From JBNJGB01 sp051747385 (GTDB lineage: Bacteria > Myxococcota_A > UBA9042 > PHBI01 > JACKFB01), in the NCBI GenBank assembly GCA_051747385.1, contig JBNJGB010000008.1, positions 62,001 to 126,000 of the forward strand: a stretch of DNA of 64,000 nucleotides, in the 5' to 3' direction. The translations under genes were made by a program, and so were the position numbers. Position 1 is the first letter of the stretch, and every line of letters starts with the position of its first letter. The notes beneath the pieces are model-generated. The model worked only from the letters and a program-made list of their open reading frames with translations, was not told the DNA's origin and did not search any database. Shown here piece by piece: positions 1 to 8,179 of this stretch.

Positions 1-669
1 GGTCGGATACTGCACCAGCACGCCGAAGACGTCGTCGTGGAGGTCGAAGTCCGCGGCTGGGGCGACCTGCACCTCGATGTCCAGGGGCTCCGACCGGGTG
101 CGGACCACCTCGATGGCCTGGGGGTGGCAGTCGTCGGCGACCAGGAACACGCGCCGCTTCCCCCTGGCCACGTTGTAGCAGAGGGTCATCGCCTCGGCGG
201 CGGCCGTGGCCTCGTCGAGGAGGCTGGCGTTCGCGATCTCCAGGCCGGTGAGGTCGCTCACCATGGTCTGGAAGTTGAGCAGGGCCTCCAGGCGGCCCTG
301 GGCGATCTCGGCCTGGTAGGGCGTGTACTGGGTGTACCAGCCCGGGTTCTCGAGGATGTTCCGCTGGATGACCGGCGGGGTGACGCACGGGTGATAGCCC
401 ATGCCGATGAACGAGCGGCGCAGGTCGTTCGCCTCCGCCAGCTCCCGGGCGCGCGCCAGCATCTCGTGCTCGCCGCGGGCGGGCGGCAGGTCCAGGTCCC
501 GGCGCAGCCGGATGGACTCCGGCACCGTCGCGTCCACGAGGGCGTCCAGGGAGTCGAAGCCGATCGCGTCGAGCATGGCGGCGACCTCCTCGGGGCCGGG
601 GCCCACGTGGCGATCGACGAAGGGATCGGCGGACTGGAGCAGCGTGGCCTTCCGGGACGGCTCGGTCAT
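1..669 (-). CDS. gcvP: Glycine dehydrogenase (glycine cleavage P protein), 5' part only
   Basis: Reads in from an ATG at 669 and runs off the left edge, so only the first 223 codons are present. The P protein decarboxylates glycine with pyridoxal phosphate and passes the aminomethyl group to the lipoyl H protein. Visible signatures: an N-terminal FVDRHVGP motif at about residue 17, then FIGMGYH, a WYTQYTPYQ-EIAQGRLE block and a DLTGLEIANASLLDE block at about residues 85-160. The RHVGP opening is typical of the full-length single-chain enzyme rather than the split GcvPA form (family knowledge). The PLP lysine lies outside the window. A GGAGAG sequence sits 10-15 nt before the ATG. The 124-nt gap to the next gene shows no recognisable glycine riboswitch. 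Confidence 0.93.
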   Translation of the reverse strand, partial: MTEPSRKATLLQSADPFVDRHVGPGPEEVAAMLDAIGFDSLDALVDATVPESIRLRRDLDLPPARGEHEMLARARELAEANDLRRSFIGMGYHPCVTPPVIQRNILENPGWYTQYTPYQAEIAQGRLEALLNFQTMVSDLTGLEIANASLLDEATAAAEAMTLCYNVARGKRRVFLVADDCHPQAIEVVRTRSEPLDIEVQVAPAADFDLHDDVFGVLVQYPT

Positions 670-793
670 GGCGATGACTCTCCGTGGTCGGAGGATGGGC
701 GGCGTCGGGCGAGGGATCGCGGCGCGCCCCATGTAACGCATCCGGGGACCGGGACCCAAGCGAAGAAAGCGGCCGGCCGGCGACCTGCCGCGC

Positions 794-1444
794 TCAGTCG
801 TCGTCGCAGCCCTCGCCCTCGAGGCCCTCGCGTCCCTCGTGGACCAGCCACGGCACCATGACCAGCGCCGCCGCCGGGTCGGCCCACCACCACCCCGCGG
901 CGGCGTTCAGCGCCAGGCCGAGCAGAAGGGCGAACGACAGGTAGGAGCAGGCGAGGGTCTCCTTCGCCTCGGCGCGCAGGGCGGCGCTGCCGATCTCCCG
1001 GGCCGCGCGGATCTTCCCCCAGGCGACGAGCGGCATCACCACCAGGGAGGCCGCGGCGAGCACGATCCCCACGAGGCTCTCCTCGGGGGGCTTCTGCTCC
1101 CAGAGCGTCCAGACCGCCTCGCCGGCCACGTAGGTCGCCAGGACGAGGAACGTCACGCCGACCACCTTGTGGACGAGGCCCTCCGCACGCTCCACGGCCT
1201 CGGCGTCGCCTCCCCGGGCCTCCACGGACAGGCGCCAGAGCAGGACCACCGCGGCCACGGACTCGATGACGCTGTCCAGGCCGAAGCCCACCAGGGCGCT
1301 GCTGTCCGCCCGGATGCCCGACCACAGGGCGACCCCCGCCTCCACCACGTTCCAGGCGAGGGTCGCGATGACGAGCGTGAGGCCGATGCGGGCCCATCGG
1401 TCGTGGCTCGCGCGCGCCGGTGGGGAGGGGCCGGTCGCGCTCAC
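794..1444 (-). CDS. Cation transporter of the CDF type, short form
   Basis: A 216-residue integral membrane protein with about six hydrophobic segments (roughly residues 20-40, 48-70, 88-110, 122-142, 163-184, 187-200). A GFGLDSVIES motif at residues 53-62 and an AEAKETLACSYLS block at 157-169 resemble the metal-site helices of cation diffusion facilitator proteins. These export divalent metals in exchange for protons. The usual cytoplasmic C-terminal domain is missing; the protein ends in an acidic EGEGCDDD tail. The start is the GTG at 1444, which overlaps the stop of the upstream pseudouridine synthase gene (GTGA), so the two are probably translationally coupled. The metal is not predictable. 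Confidence 0.75.
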   Translation of the reverse strand: MSATGPSPPARASHDRWARIGLTLVIATLAWNVVEAGVALWSGIRADSSALVGFGLDSVIESVAAVVLLWRLSVEARGGDAEAVERAEGLVHKVVGVTFLVLATYVAGEAVWTLWEQKPPEESLVGIVLAAASLVVMPLVAWGKIRAAREIGSAALRAEAKETLACSYLSFALLLGLALNAAAGWWWADPAAALVMVPWLVHEGREGLEGEGCDDD

Positions 1445-2163
1445 GACCGCTCCGGAGGCTCGGTCTCCTGGAGCGCCCGGAGCTCGTCCCCGGTGGCCGG
1501 GCGGCACTCTCCCATGGGCAGATCGGGCGGCGTCGGGAGGCTGCCCACGGCCTCCCGGTGGAGCGCGGCGACGTGGCCGCCGCACGCCGCGATCATGCGG
1601 CGGACCTGGTGGTACTTGCCCTCGCGGAGGACCACGCGCACCTCCCCGGGGCCGGTCGCGCTCAGCTCCGCCGGGGCGCAGGTGGTCCCGTCCTCCAGGA
1701 CGACCCCCTCCGCGAAGGCCCGGCGGGCCGCGTCGACGTCCAGGTCGCCCTCCACCTGCGCGCTGTAGACCTTGGGGACGTGCCGGCGCGGGTGTGTCAG
1801 GGCGTGCACCAGCTTCCCGTCCGTGGTGAGCACGAGGAGGCCGGTGGTCTCCTTGTCCAGGCGCCCGACCGGCGAGAGGCCGTGGCGTCGCCACTCCTCG
1901 GGCACCAGGTCCAGGACGGTCAGCGCCGTGGCGTCGCGCGTGGACGAGACCACGCCCACCGGCTTGTTCATGAGCAGGGTCAGCTCCTCGTAGTACGTCA
2001 CCGGCTCGTCGTCGACGGCGACGGCCTGGCCCTCGGGGTCCACGTGCCGGTTGGGGTTGGAGAGGACCTCCTCGTCGACGGTGACGCGCCCGTCCCGGAT
2101 GAGGCGGTTGGCCTGCTTCCGGGTGAGCGCGAGCTGGCTGGCGATGAAGCGGTCGAGGCGCAT
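1441..2163 (-). CDS. RsuA/RluB-family pseudouridine synthase
   Basis: 240 residues. An N-terminal S4 RNA-binding domain (MRLDRFIASQ... to about residue 45) is followed by the synthase domain with the catalytic motif GRLDKETTGLL at residues 100-110; Asp103 is the expected nucleophile. Enzymes of this family isomerise single uridines in rRNA (RsuA: 16S U516; RluB/RluE/RluF: 23S sites); the target cannot be decided from sequence alone. Other conserved blocks visible are LLMNKPVGVVSS and EGKYHQVRRM. The ATG at 2163 was chosen because the S4 domain begins there; a longer in-frame extension to 2346 looks non-coding and would overlap the divergent START-like gene. Confidence 0.88.
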   Translation of the reverse strand: MRLDRFIASQLALTRKQANRLIRDGRVTVDEEVLSNPNRHVDPEGQAVAVDDEPVTYYEELTLLMNKPVGVVSSTRDATALTVLDLVPEEWRRHGLSPVGRLDKETTGLLVLTTDGKLVHALTHPRRHVPKVYSAQVEGDLDVDAARRAFAEGVVLEDGTTCAPAELSATGPGEVRVVLREGKYHQVRRMIAACGGHVAALHREAVGSLPTPPDLPMGECRPATGDELRALQETEPPERS

Positions 2164-2263
2164 GGCCGCGGATGATGACCGGGGGAGGCCCCACCCTGCA
2201 AGCTCGCACCTTGACAGGCTACGGGTGCGGCGCGACACAGGAAGGTCCAGACGGGAGGATCCG

Positions 2264-2644
2264 GTGAGCGACGCGGGAACCGAGGAGCGGCTGCTGCACG
2301 TGCCCCTGGAGCGGGTCTTCGCAGCGTTCACGGAGCCGCAGTACATGAAGCGGTGGCTTGGCCTGGAGGCCTTCGTCGACCTGAAGGTGGGCGGCGCCTA
2401 CGAGCTGTCGTGGCCGGACAACGGCCCAGGCGGCACGCCGGAGATCAACGGCGCCATCGTGGAGCTTCGGCCGCCGGAGCACCTGCTGGTCGGCTGGAAC
2501 GGCGACTCCGAGGGGACGCTGGAGCTCCACCTGGAGCCCACCCTGGGCGGGACGCGGGTCCGGCTGAACGTCAGCGATCACCCGGCGTGGACGGCCGCGC
2601 TCGACCGCCTCGAGGCATGGCTGGCCGGCCCGCGGACCCGGTGA
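2264..2644 (+). CDS. SRPBCC/START-like (AHSA1 family) protein
   Basis: A 126-residue protein. It has the order of elements typical of the Activator of Hsp90 ATPase homologue 1-like family: an N-terminal helix (VPLERVFAAFTEPQYMKRWLG), a VGGAYELSW strand, an IVELRPPEHLLVGW strand pair, and a C-terminal helix. Such proteins bind hydrophobic ligands in a deep pocket; the ligand here is unknown. The start is a GTG at 2264 with a GGGAGG ribosome-binding site a few bases upstream. A stop-start overlap (GTGA at 2641-2644) couples it to the decayed lipoprotein gene that follows. About 100 bp separates it from the divergent pseudouridine synthase gene, which must hold both promoters. Confidence 0.75.
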   Translation: MSDAGTEERLLHVPLERVFAAFTEPQYMKRWLGLEAFVDLKVGGAYELSWPDNGPGGTPEINGAIVELRPPEHLLVGWNGDSEGTLELHLEPTLGGTRVRLNVSDHPAWTAALDRLEAWLAGPRTR

Positions 2645-3014
2645 GCCGCCGCGTGCAGGTCGTGGTGCTCCTGGCCGTCGCCCTGGGCCTGGGGGCTCCG
2701 ACGAGCGCCTGCGAGGAGTCACCGGACGGCGCTCCGGTGGACACGGTGGGCGAGTCCGGCGGGGACGTCGCCGGCGCGGGAGGGGAGCGTGGAGCCCGAC
2801 GGCGGGGCGGGTGACGCCACGGAGGACGGGGCGGGCGGGGACGCCGACGCGATGGGCGCGGACACGGCGGATGCACAGGCCGACGCCGGGTCGGCGTGCG
2901 AGCCCGGCACGACCTGGGCTCCGGGCGTGGAGGCCTTCCGCGAGGTACCGATGAACGGGGGCTGTCGGAGATCGGCGCGCGGGGGACCCGGCTGTCCGTG
3001 ACCGACGTGGACCG
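2641..3014 (+). pseudogene. Decayed 5' fragment of a VCBS/CRTAC1-like surface lipoprotein gene
   Basis: Begins with GTG at 2641 inside the stop of the START-like gene. The first frame (to 2814) encodes a lipoprotein signal peptide ending in LGAPTSAC at about residue 27, then an acidic linker. The linker continues in a second frame from about 2789 to 2948 (Asp/Ala/Gly-rich, then SACEPGTTWAPGVEAFREV) and then in a third frame from about 2949 (TDERGLSEIGARGTRLSVTDVD), where homology to the start of CRTAC1/FG-GAP repeat proteins breaks off near 3014. So there are at least two frameshifts and a truncation. Up to 3230 only non-coding sequence follows. Frameshifts alone could be sequencing error, but the abrupt loss of the repeat domain argues for real decay. 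Confidence 0.55.
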
Positions 3015-3230
3015 GCGCGCCACTGTCCTCCAGTTCACGCGCCCGAGCCAATCGACGCTCCTTTCGCCTCTTCCTCTCGTCGAGCTGTCGCCGTACCCTC
3101 GGCTTCACCTGAAAAGCTCCTCGGTGTCATCGGGGTTGCGTGGTTGCTCCCCAATGATACCGGGCTTTTCAGGCCTTTGCGCCCCCGCCTCCTCGCTCCA
3201 GGCATCACGCGCCGGGCTGCGCGACGCCCG

Positions 3231-3797
3231 TCAGGGCCGGCGCGCGGCCTGGATCTGCGCGACGAGATCCCAGAGGGGGCGCGCGTCGGAGAACAGGCGC
3301 GGGGGCGCCTCGACGAGTCGTCCCCGGTCGTCTCGGCGCACCACGTGAACGCCGCTCGGGGACTGCCGGACCCACGTGCGGCCCGTCGCGTCCGTGACGA
3401 CACGCCACACGCCCTGGCCGAGGCCGCACGGGACGTGCCCGGTCGGGGTGCGCTCGAGGAAGAGGACCACGTCCTCCCCCCGTGCGAAGCGCGGCATCCC
3501 GGGGACGCGCATGGTCATGCCGTCCGCCCCCTCGCCGCCCGGCAGGCGCAGCACGTACCGCGAGGGCACGTCGCGTCCCCGGTAGACGTCGCGGACCACC
3601 AGGGTCACGTCCGTGGCCAGGGAGCCTCCGCGGCCGCGCAGGTCCACGGGCTCGACACGCTCGACGTGCGCTCGGACGACCCACTCGGAGGTTCGCGTCA
3701 TGGTGGGGACGTCCACCTGGACGACCGTCGTGGCGGCCGCGGGCGGGGCGAGGCCCGCTCCCAGGGCCAGGAGCGCACAGGCGATGAGGTTCCTCAA
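3231..3797 (-). CDS. Secreted protein of unknown function
   Basis: 188 residues from the TTG at 3797, the best placed start before the signal peptide (LLALGAGLAPPAAA, cleavage near residue 23); a purine-rich GAGGGAAG lies just upstream. A longer frame to 3980 adds residues with no recognisable character. The mature part is mostly beta-strand-like: VPTMTRTSEWVVRAHVERV, a DVTLVVRDVYRG block, then LRLPGGEGADGMTMRVPGMP and a RGEDVVLFLER stretch. I recall similarly organised exported hypothetical proteins in myxobacteria but cannot name a domain. It stands alone, transcribed away from the HDOD-GGDEF gene across about 300 bp of shared upstream DNA in which I see no clear promoter or operator. Confidence 0.6.
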   Translation of the reverse strand: MRNLIACALLALGAGLAPPAAATTVVQVDVPTMTRTSEWVVRAHVERVEPVDLRGRGGSLATDVTLVVRDVYRGRDVPSRYVLRLPGGEGADGMTMRVPGMPRFARGEDVVLFLERTPTGHVPCGLGQGVWRVVTDATGRTWVRQSPSGVHVVRRDDRGRLVEAPPRLFSDARPLWDLVAQIQAARRP

Positions 3798-4094
3798 GAG
3801 CTTCTTCCCTCGGCGGACGGCGTCCCCGACACCAACAAAGCATAGCAACGGGGCCTGTCGCCCCACAACTCGCAGGCCTCCAGGGCCGCGATCACGGGTG
3901 CATTCCCCATGGAGGTGGGGCGCGCGGTCCATCGTGGGCCACGACCCGCGCCTACAACAGGTTACACGGTTCGGTGACAAAGCGGATCATGACTTCCCCG
4001 CGGATCTCCGATACGGGATTGTGCGCGCACGGCACACACCACGCGTCGCGGGTCGGTGGCCGGCCCGCGGATCCACGCATCGCCCCGGTGGAAC

Positions 4095-5633
4095 GTGTCA
4101 CAGAAAACCCGGACAGCCCCCGAAAGTCCCGGCCGGGACGCGGCGACGGATCTCCCGGCTCCCCCCACGAGCCTCGCCATGGTCGTCAAGGCCGCGGGCG
4201 ATCCCGAGGTCTCGATGCAGCAGCTCGCGAGCCTCATCGGCCGCGAGCCGAGCCTGACGACCACGTTCTTGCGGATGGCGAACAGCGCCGCGTACGGCGG
4301 GGGACAGCCCGTGCGCACGATCCGGCAGGCGACGGTGCGCCTTGGCACGCGGTGCATCCGGAACATCGCCGTGAGCTACGCCGTCCGTACGACGCTCAGC
4401 GGAGCGGATCCGGGCGAGCTCGACGCGAATCGCTTCTGGGAGGACTCCCTGCGGCGCGGGGTGGCCGCGCTGGTCCTGGCGCGGCGGGCCGGCTACGAGG
4501 ATCCGTCCGAGGCGTTCACGCTGGGCCTCGTCCAGGACCTGGGCCTCCTGGTGATGGCCGTGCGATGGCGCGACCGCAGCGCGGAGCTCCAGGAGACGAC
4601 CGACCTGCCCGGGCCGGAGCGGATGGCCTCCGAGCGGCGCCTGACGGGCACGGATCACCCGGAGGTCTTCGTGGCGGCGGCGCGCGAGTGGGGGCTCCCC
4701 GAGGACATGGTCGCGGTCGCCGGGCTCCACCACGACGAGGAGGCGACCCTGCCCGAGCGGCGGAGCCACCGGCTGCTGGAGATCTGCCGGGCCGCCGACG
4801 CGCTCGCCGACGTGGTCCAGACCTCCGGCGAGCGAGGGGCGTTCGCGCGCGTCCGCACGTTGCTCGCGGGCCTGCAGTCCCGGGAGGAGCTGACCCTCGA
4901 GGCCCTCGTCGAGGAGGTCCGCGAGGAGATGGAGGTCGCCTCGGAGGACCTGGACATCCGCATCGGGCGTCAGCCGACGTTCCAGGACCTGATGAGCAAC
5001 GCCAACGAGACCCTCATCCAGCTCACGGACACGTACGAGGAGCTCACGCGGAAGCTGGAGAAGGCCCTGCGCGACAAGGAGGAGATGGCCCGGCGGCTGG
5101 AGGAGAAGAACGAGGCGCTGCGCCGCCTGGCCGCGACCGACATGCTCACCGGCGTCTACAACCGGCGCGCTTTCACCCAGTCCCTCCAGCTCGCGCTCGA
5201 CACGGCGAGCGAGTGCCGCCGTCCCCTGTCGCTCGTCATGATGGACGTGGATCACTTCAAGCGCGTGAACGACACGTGGGGCCACGCTGTCGGCGACGAC
5301 GTGCTGAAGGAGGTCTGCCGGCGCCTCGAGGGGATGTTGCGGCCCGGCGACGTGGTGGGGAGGCTCGGCGGAGAGGAGTTCGGCCTGCTGCTGCCGGGAT
5401 GCGGGCGGGGGGAGGGGCGGCGCGTGGCCGAGCGCCTGCGGGAGGCCATCGCCGATCGCCCCGTCCGCGGTCGGCAGGACGCGGAGCTCGACGTGACCGC
5501 GTCGTTCGGCGGCGTCACGGTTCAGCGCTTCCCGGCGCCGTCCCCGGACCAGATCCTCGTGCAGAGCGACCGCGCGCTGTACCTCAGCAAGGACCGCGGC
5601 CGGAACAAGGTCACCTGGCGCCGTCTGCCGTAG
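4095..5633 (+). CDS. HDOD-GGDEF protein, probable diguanylate cyclase
   Basis: 512 residues. An HDOD output domain fills about residues 25-215 (LPAPPTSLAMVV, ASLIGREPSL, FLRMANSAAYG, then TIRQATVRLG). It is followed by a helical linker with a probable coiled coil at about 295-350 (EELTRKLEKALRDKEEMARR) and a C-terminal GGDEF domain. The GGDEF active site reads GGEEF at about residue 425 and is preceded by RPGD in the RxxD position of a c-di-GMP inhibitory site, so catalysis and product inhibition are both expected. MMDVDHFKRVND supplies the metal-binding Asp. There is no membrane segment, so it is probably a cytoplasmic sensor-effector. GTG at 4095 is preferred over an in-frame GTG at 4056 because the extra 13 residues lack character; neither has a strong ribosome-binding site. 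Confidence 0.88.
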   Translation: MSQKTRTAPESPGRDAATDLPAPPTSLAMVVKAAGDPEVSMQQLASLIGREPSLTTTFLRMANSAAYGGGQPVRTIRQATVRLGTRCIRNIAVSYAVRTTLSGADPGELDANRFWEDSLRRGVAALVLARRAGYEDPSEAFTLGLVQDLGLLVMAVRWRDRSAELQETTDLPGPERMASERRLTGTDHPEVFVAAAREWGLPEDMVAVAGLHHDEEATLPERRSHRLLEICRAADALADVVQTSGERGAFARVRTLLAGLQSREELTLEALVEEVREEMEVASEDLDIRIGRQPTFQDLMSNANETLIQLTDTYEELTRKLEKALRDKEEMARRLEEKNEALRRLAATDMLTGVYNRRAFTQSLQLALDTASECRRPLSLVMMDVDHFKRVNDTWGHAVGDDVLKEVCRRLEGMLRPGDVVGRLGGEEFGLLLPGCGRGEGRRVAERLREAIADRPVRGRQDAELDVTASFGGVTVQRFPAPSPDQILVQSDRALYLSKDRGRNKVTWRRLP

Positions 5634-5639
5634 GGCTCT

Positions 5640-7658
5640 TCAGCCGCCGCGGCAGAGGGCGAGGAGCGAGTCGGCCCAGGTGCTGGGCGGCGTCTCCAGG
5701 GGGGGGTGCTCGGCCAGGAAGGCGGCGGCGTCCGCGACAGGGTCCCGGCGGGAGGCCAGGCGTGCCGCCGCCAGCGGAGCCAAGGCCGCGTCGGCGTGCA
5801 TGAGGTCGGTGAGCGACGACGGCTCGGGCGGGGTGTTCGTGGCCCGCCAGATCCCCAGCCAGGCCTCCAGCAACCTCACGCGGAGCGCGTCCGAGCGGCG
5901 CCGGTCGAGGGCGGCTCGGTGGAGCGCCGCGTGGAGCGGATGCGCGGCCAGGGGGGCGCGAGCCAGTCGCTCCAAGAGCGCCTCGCCGACGGGCCCGCCC
6001 GCCAGGATGGCCCGCTCCGCCGCGGGCACGATGCCCTCCGGGGGAGACTCGAGGGCGAGGAGCCGCAGGGCCAGGCGGAGCAGGTGAGGCGTGACCTCCG
6101 GATCCTCCAGCCGGCGCAGGAGCGACGCCACGATGGCACCGGCCGCGTCCGGGCGATCCGCCGTCCACAGCTCGCCGGCGGCGGCCAGGCGGTTGGCCGG
6201 GCTGTGGGGATCGTCGGGATCCTGCGCCGTGCCGTTCGCGGGGCTCGACGTTCCCTCGTCCGGGCCCGTTCGCGACACGCGCAGGCGAACCGTCTGCCAC
6301 GTGAGCGCGGCGCCCTCGGGGAGGAGGGTGCGCAGAGCGCGGCCCAGGCGATGCCCGGCCTCGTCGCCCGCCAGCACCAGCTCGTCGTCCGGGACCCGGT
6401 CGGTCAGCGCGGCGACCAGGGCGGCGCGGTCGTCCCCCGAGAGATCGTCGGCCAGCCTCCAGGCCTGAAGGAGGCCCTCGTCGGTCCCCCGGCCCAGCCA
6501 TCCGCGCGCGGCCCGCGCAATGGAGCCCGCCGCCTCCAGGAAGGCGAGGGCCTCCGTGTCCTCGGGGGGCGCCGGAGCCGAGCCGAGGGAGCGGGCGCGG
6601 GCGGTCCAGCGGGTCTCCGGCGCCGTCGGGGGCGTGACCTCCGGTGACGGCAGCGGCCGTCGGGCCAGCGCCCGCAGGGCCTCGGTGTCGGGCGCCTCGG
6701 CCTCGGCGCCGTGGGCCACGGCCTGCGCTGCCAGCGACGGGGCCAGGAGCAGCGCGGCCCGCGCGCCGGCGGCCCGGGCGAGATCCGGCCGATCGCCCGA
6801 CCGGGCCAGGATCTCCAGGAGGTGCTCGGTGCCTTCCTCCAGGCGCCCCGAAGTGTCCAGCGCCTCCACCTCCGAGAGGGCGGTCTCCACCGGCTCGTCG
6901 GCGGCCGAGGGCGCGAGGTGATCCGCGCGCTCCAGCCACTCGATGGCGGGCGCGAGGGCCTCGCGCAGGGCCGGCCGGCGCCCCAAGGCGGCGGCACGGT
7001 TCACGACGCGGCGACCGTCGAGCACCGGGGCCAGCCAGTCCGCGCCGTGGGCGTCCTTCGCGGAGAGGAGGCCGGCGGCGGCGACGCGGAGTCCCACGGC
7101 TGACAGGTCCGGTCGCCGACCGTCCAGCTCGCGGAGCGACGCGAGGAGCGCCTCCCAGGCCTCGGCGTCGTCCCGAGCGGTGTCGGGGATCTCCGCAGCC
7201 GCGAGCCGGAACCGCCACAGGGCTACCTGGTCGGCGTCCGCACGTGGGGCCAGGCGCTCCAGCAGGCGCGCCGCTCGGTCGTGCTCGGCCGGCACCAGCA
7301 GGAGAAGCTCCAGCGTGCGGGTCGCCAGGTCGGGATCCTCGGCGGGATCCGGGGGGTCGACGATGGAGGTCGCCAGGGCGGCGCGATCCGCGTCGGTGCG
7401 GCCGGTCAGCGCGGTCCACACCTCCATGGGCGTGCCCTCCGGGAGGGTCGTCGGGTGGGGTGGGTCGAAGCCGCCGGTGGCCAGGCGCTCCACGCCGGCC
7501 ACCAGATCCGGGTCCCTCGGATGGCGGCGGAGGAGGGTCCGGGCCAGGCGGGCCAGGCGGCGCGCGCTGCCGAGCCGCTCGGCCTGTGCCCCGTCGAGGG
7601 CCTCACGCTCCCGGCGAACGGCCTCCGAGAGGGCTCGCGCCGGAGGCGTCAGGACTTT
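5640..7658 (-). CDS. Helical-repeat protein, C-terminal portion (expressed only after a -1 shift at the A9 run, or a split gene)
   Basis: 672 codons in the -1 frame relative to the upstream ORF, beginning at the nine-A run (7656-7664). The sequence is Ala/Leu/Arg-rich with regularly spaced helices (for example ERLGSARRLARLARTLLRRH and TRTLELLLLVPAEHDRAARL), as in TPR- or HEAT-like solenoids; no catalytic motif was seen. No ATG, GTG or TTG occurs in frame for roughly the first 50 codons after the run, so independent initiation would remove the first helices. The simplest reading is that this is the body of one protein of about 846 residues whose first 174 codons are the ORF at 7649-8179. Stop is at 5640, convergent with the HDOD-GGDEF gene 6 bp away. 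Confidence 0.6.
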   Translation of the reverse strand, partial: KVLTPPARALSEAVRREREALDGAQAERLGSARRLARLARTLLRRHPRDPDLVAGVERLATGGFDPPHPTTLPEGTPMEVWTALTGRTDADRAALATSIVDPPDPAEDPDLATRTLELLLLVPAEHDRAARLLERLAPRADADQVALWRFRLAAAEIPDTARDDAEAWEALLASLRELDGRRPDLSAVGLRVAAAGLLSAKDAHGADWLAPVLDGRRVVNRAAALGRRPALREALAPAIEWLERADHLAPSAADEPVETALSEVEALDTSGRLEEGTEHLLEILARSGDRPDLARAAGARAALLLAPSLAAQAVAHGAEAEAPDTEALRALARRPLPSPEVTPPTAPETRWTARARSLGSAPAPPEDTEALAFLEAAGSIARAARGWLGRGTDEGLLQAWRLADDLSGDDRAALVAALTDRVPDDELVLAGDEAGHRLGRALRTLLPEGAALTWQTVRLRVSRTGPDEGTSSPANGTAQDPDDPHSPANRLAAAGELWTADRPDAAGAIVASLLRRLEDPEVTPHLLRLALRLLALESPPEGIVPAAERAILAGGPVGEALLERLARAPLAAHPLHAALHRAALDRRRSDALRVRLLEAWLGIWRATNTPPEPSSLTDLMHADAALAPLAAARLASRRDPVADAAAFLAEHPPLETPPSTWADSLLALCRGG

Positions 7659-8179
7659 TTTTTTCCGCCGTCCGCCACGGCGACGTCCAGGGTGCGACCC
7701 CCTGCCGTGACGCGGGCGGGGAGATCGACGGCGACCAGCACCCGCGCGGGGGCGGTCAGGCGCAGCCAGCCCGGGCCCACGAAACCCGCGCCTATCTCCT
7801 CGGGGCCGAGCGAGCCGCCGCTGGCCTCCGACAGAGCGGCCGCCAGGGCACCCGGGGAGGGCGCGCCGCCGCCGTCGGACCACGTGATCAGGAGCGCGGC
7901 CTCGCCCTCCTCGGGGGGATCGTCGGGTCGGCGCAGGAGCAGCACCGTCGAGTCGTCGCCCTCCAGGAGGGGGATCGGGCGGGGCGTCGAAAGGGACAGC
8001 GCGCGCGCCAGGGCGACGTCGACCGCCACCCGGCCCCGGCCCAGGGGCTCCAGAGCGCCGATCTCCTCGGATCGGACGCCGGCGCCGAGGGCGAGGGCGC
8101 GCTGGATGCGGCCCGGCGAGAGGGCCTCCGCACCCGGCCCGCCGGCCTCCAGGAGCAGGGTCTCGTGACCGGCGCTCAT
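7649..8179 (-). CDS. N-terminal portion of the helical-repeat protein; possible RNA-binding (DbpA-like) domain
   Basis: 176 codons from ATG 8179, which overlaps the stop of the upstream gene (ATGA at 8176-8179). The first 70 residues (LSPGRIQRALALGAGVRSEEIGALEPLGRGRVAVDV, read as two blocks) follow the pattern of the C-terminal RNA-binding domain of DbpA helicases: a helix, a short loop and an IG...V-V strand pair. That is a weak, by-eye match. The zero frame reads through GGA AAA AAA AAG TCC and stops at once (TGA at 7649-7651). One extra A, or a -1 ribosomal slip, opens the 672-codon frame downstream. See the separate finding. Confidence 0.55.
   Translation of the reverse strand: MSAGHETLLLEAGGPGAEALSPGRIQRALALGAGVRSEEIGALEPLGRGRVAVDVALARALSLSTPRPIPLLEGDDSTVLLLRRPDDPPEEGEAALLITWSDGGGAPSPGALAAALSEASGGSLGPEEIGAGFVGPGWLRLTAPARVLVAVDLPARVTAGGRTLDVAVADGGKKKS
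7656..7664 (-). other. A9 homopolymer at the frame junction (candidate slippage site)
   Basis: Nine consecutive T on the plus strand, that is A9 in the coding strand, in a region where almost every codon ends in G or C. It lies exactly where two long reading frames meet. In the zero frame the peptide ends GGKKKS; a -1 shift continues as KKKVLTPPARAL. Runs of this length are known to cause polymerase slippage (for example in Thermus dnaX). They are also a common place for sequencing errors. Confidence 0.6.

Noticed and set aside
670..793. Glycine riboswitch before gcvP
   Set aside because: The conserved glycine-aptamer core was not found in the 124-nt gap.
5611..7419. Minus-strand Arg/Gly/Pro-rich frame overlapping the helical-repeat gene
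   Set aside because: Extreme Arg/Gly/Pro composition with no pattern; it is a frame shadow of the 672-codon frame.
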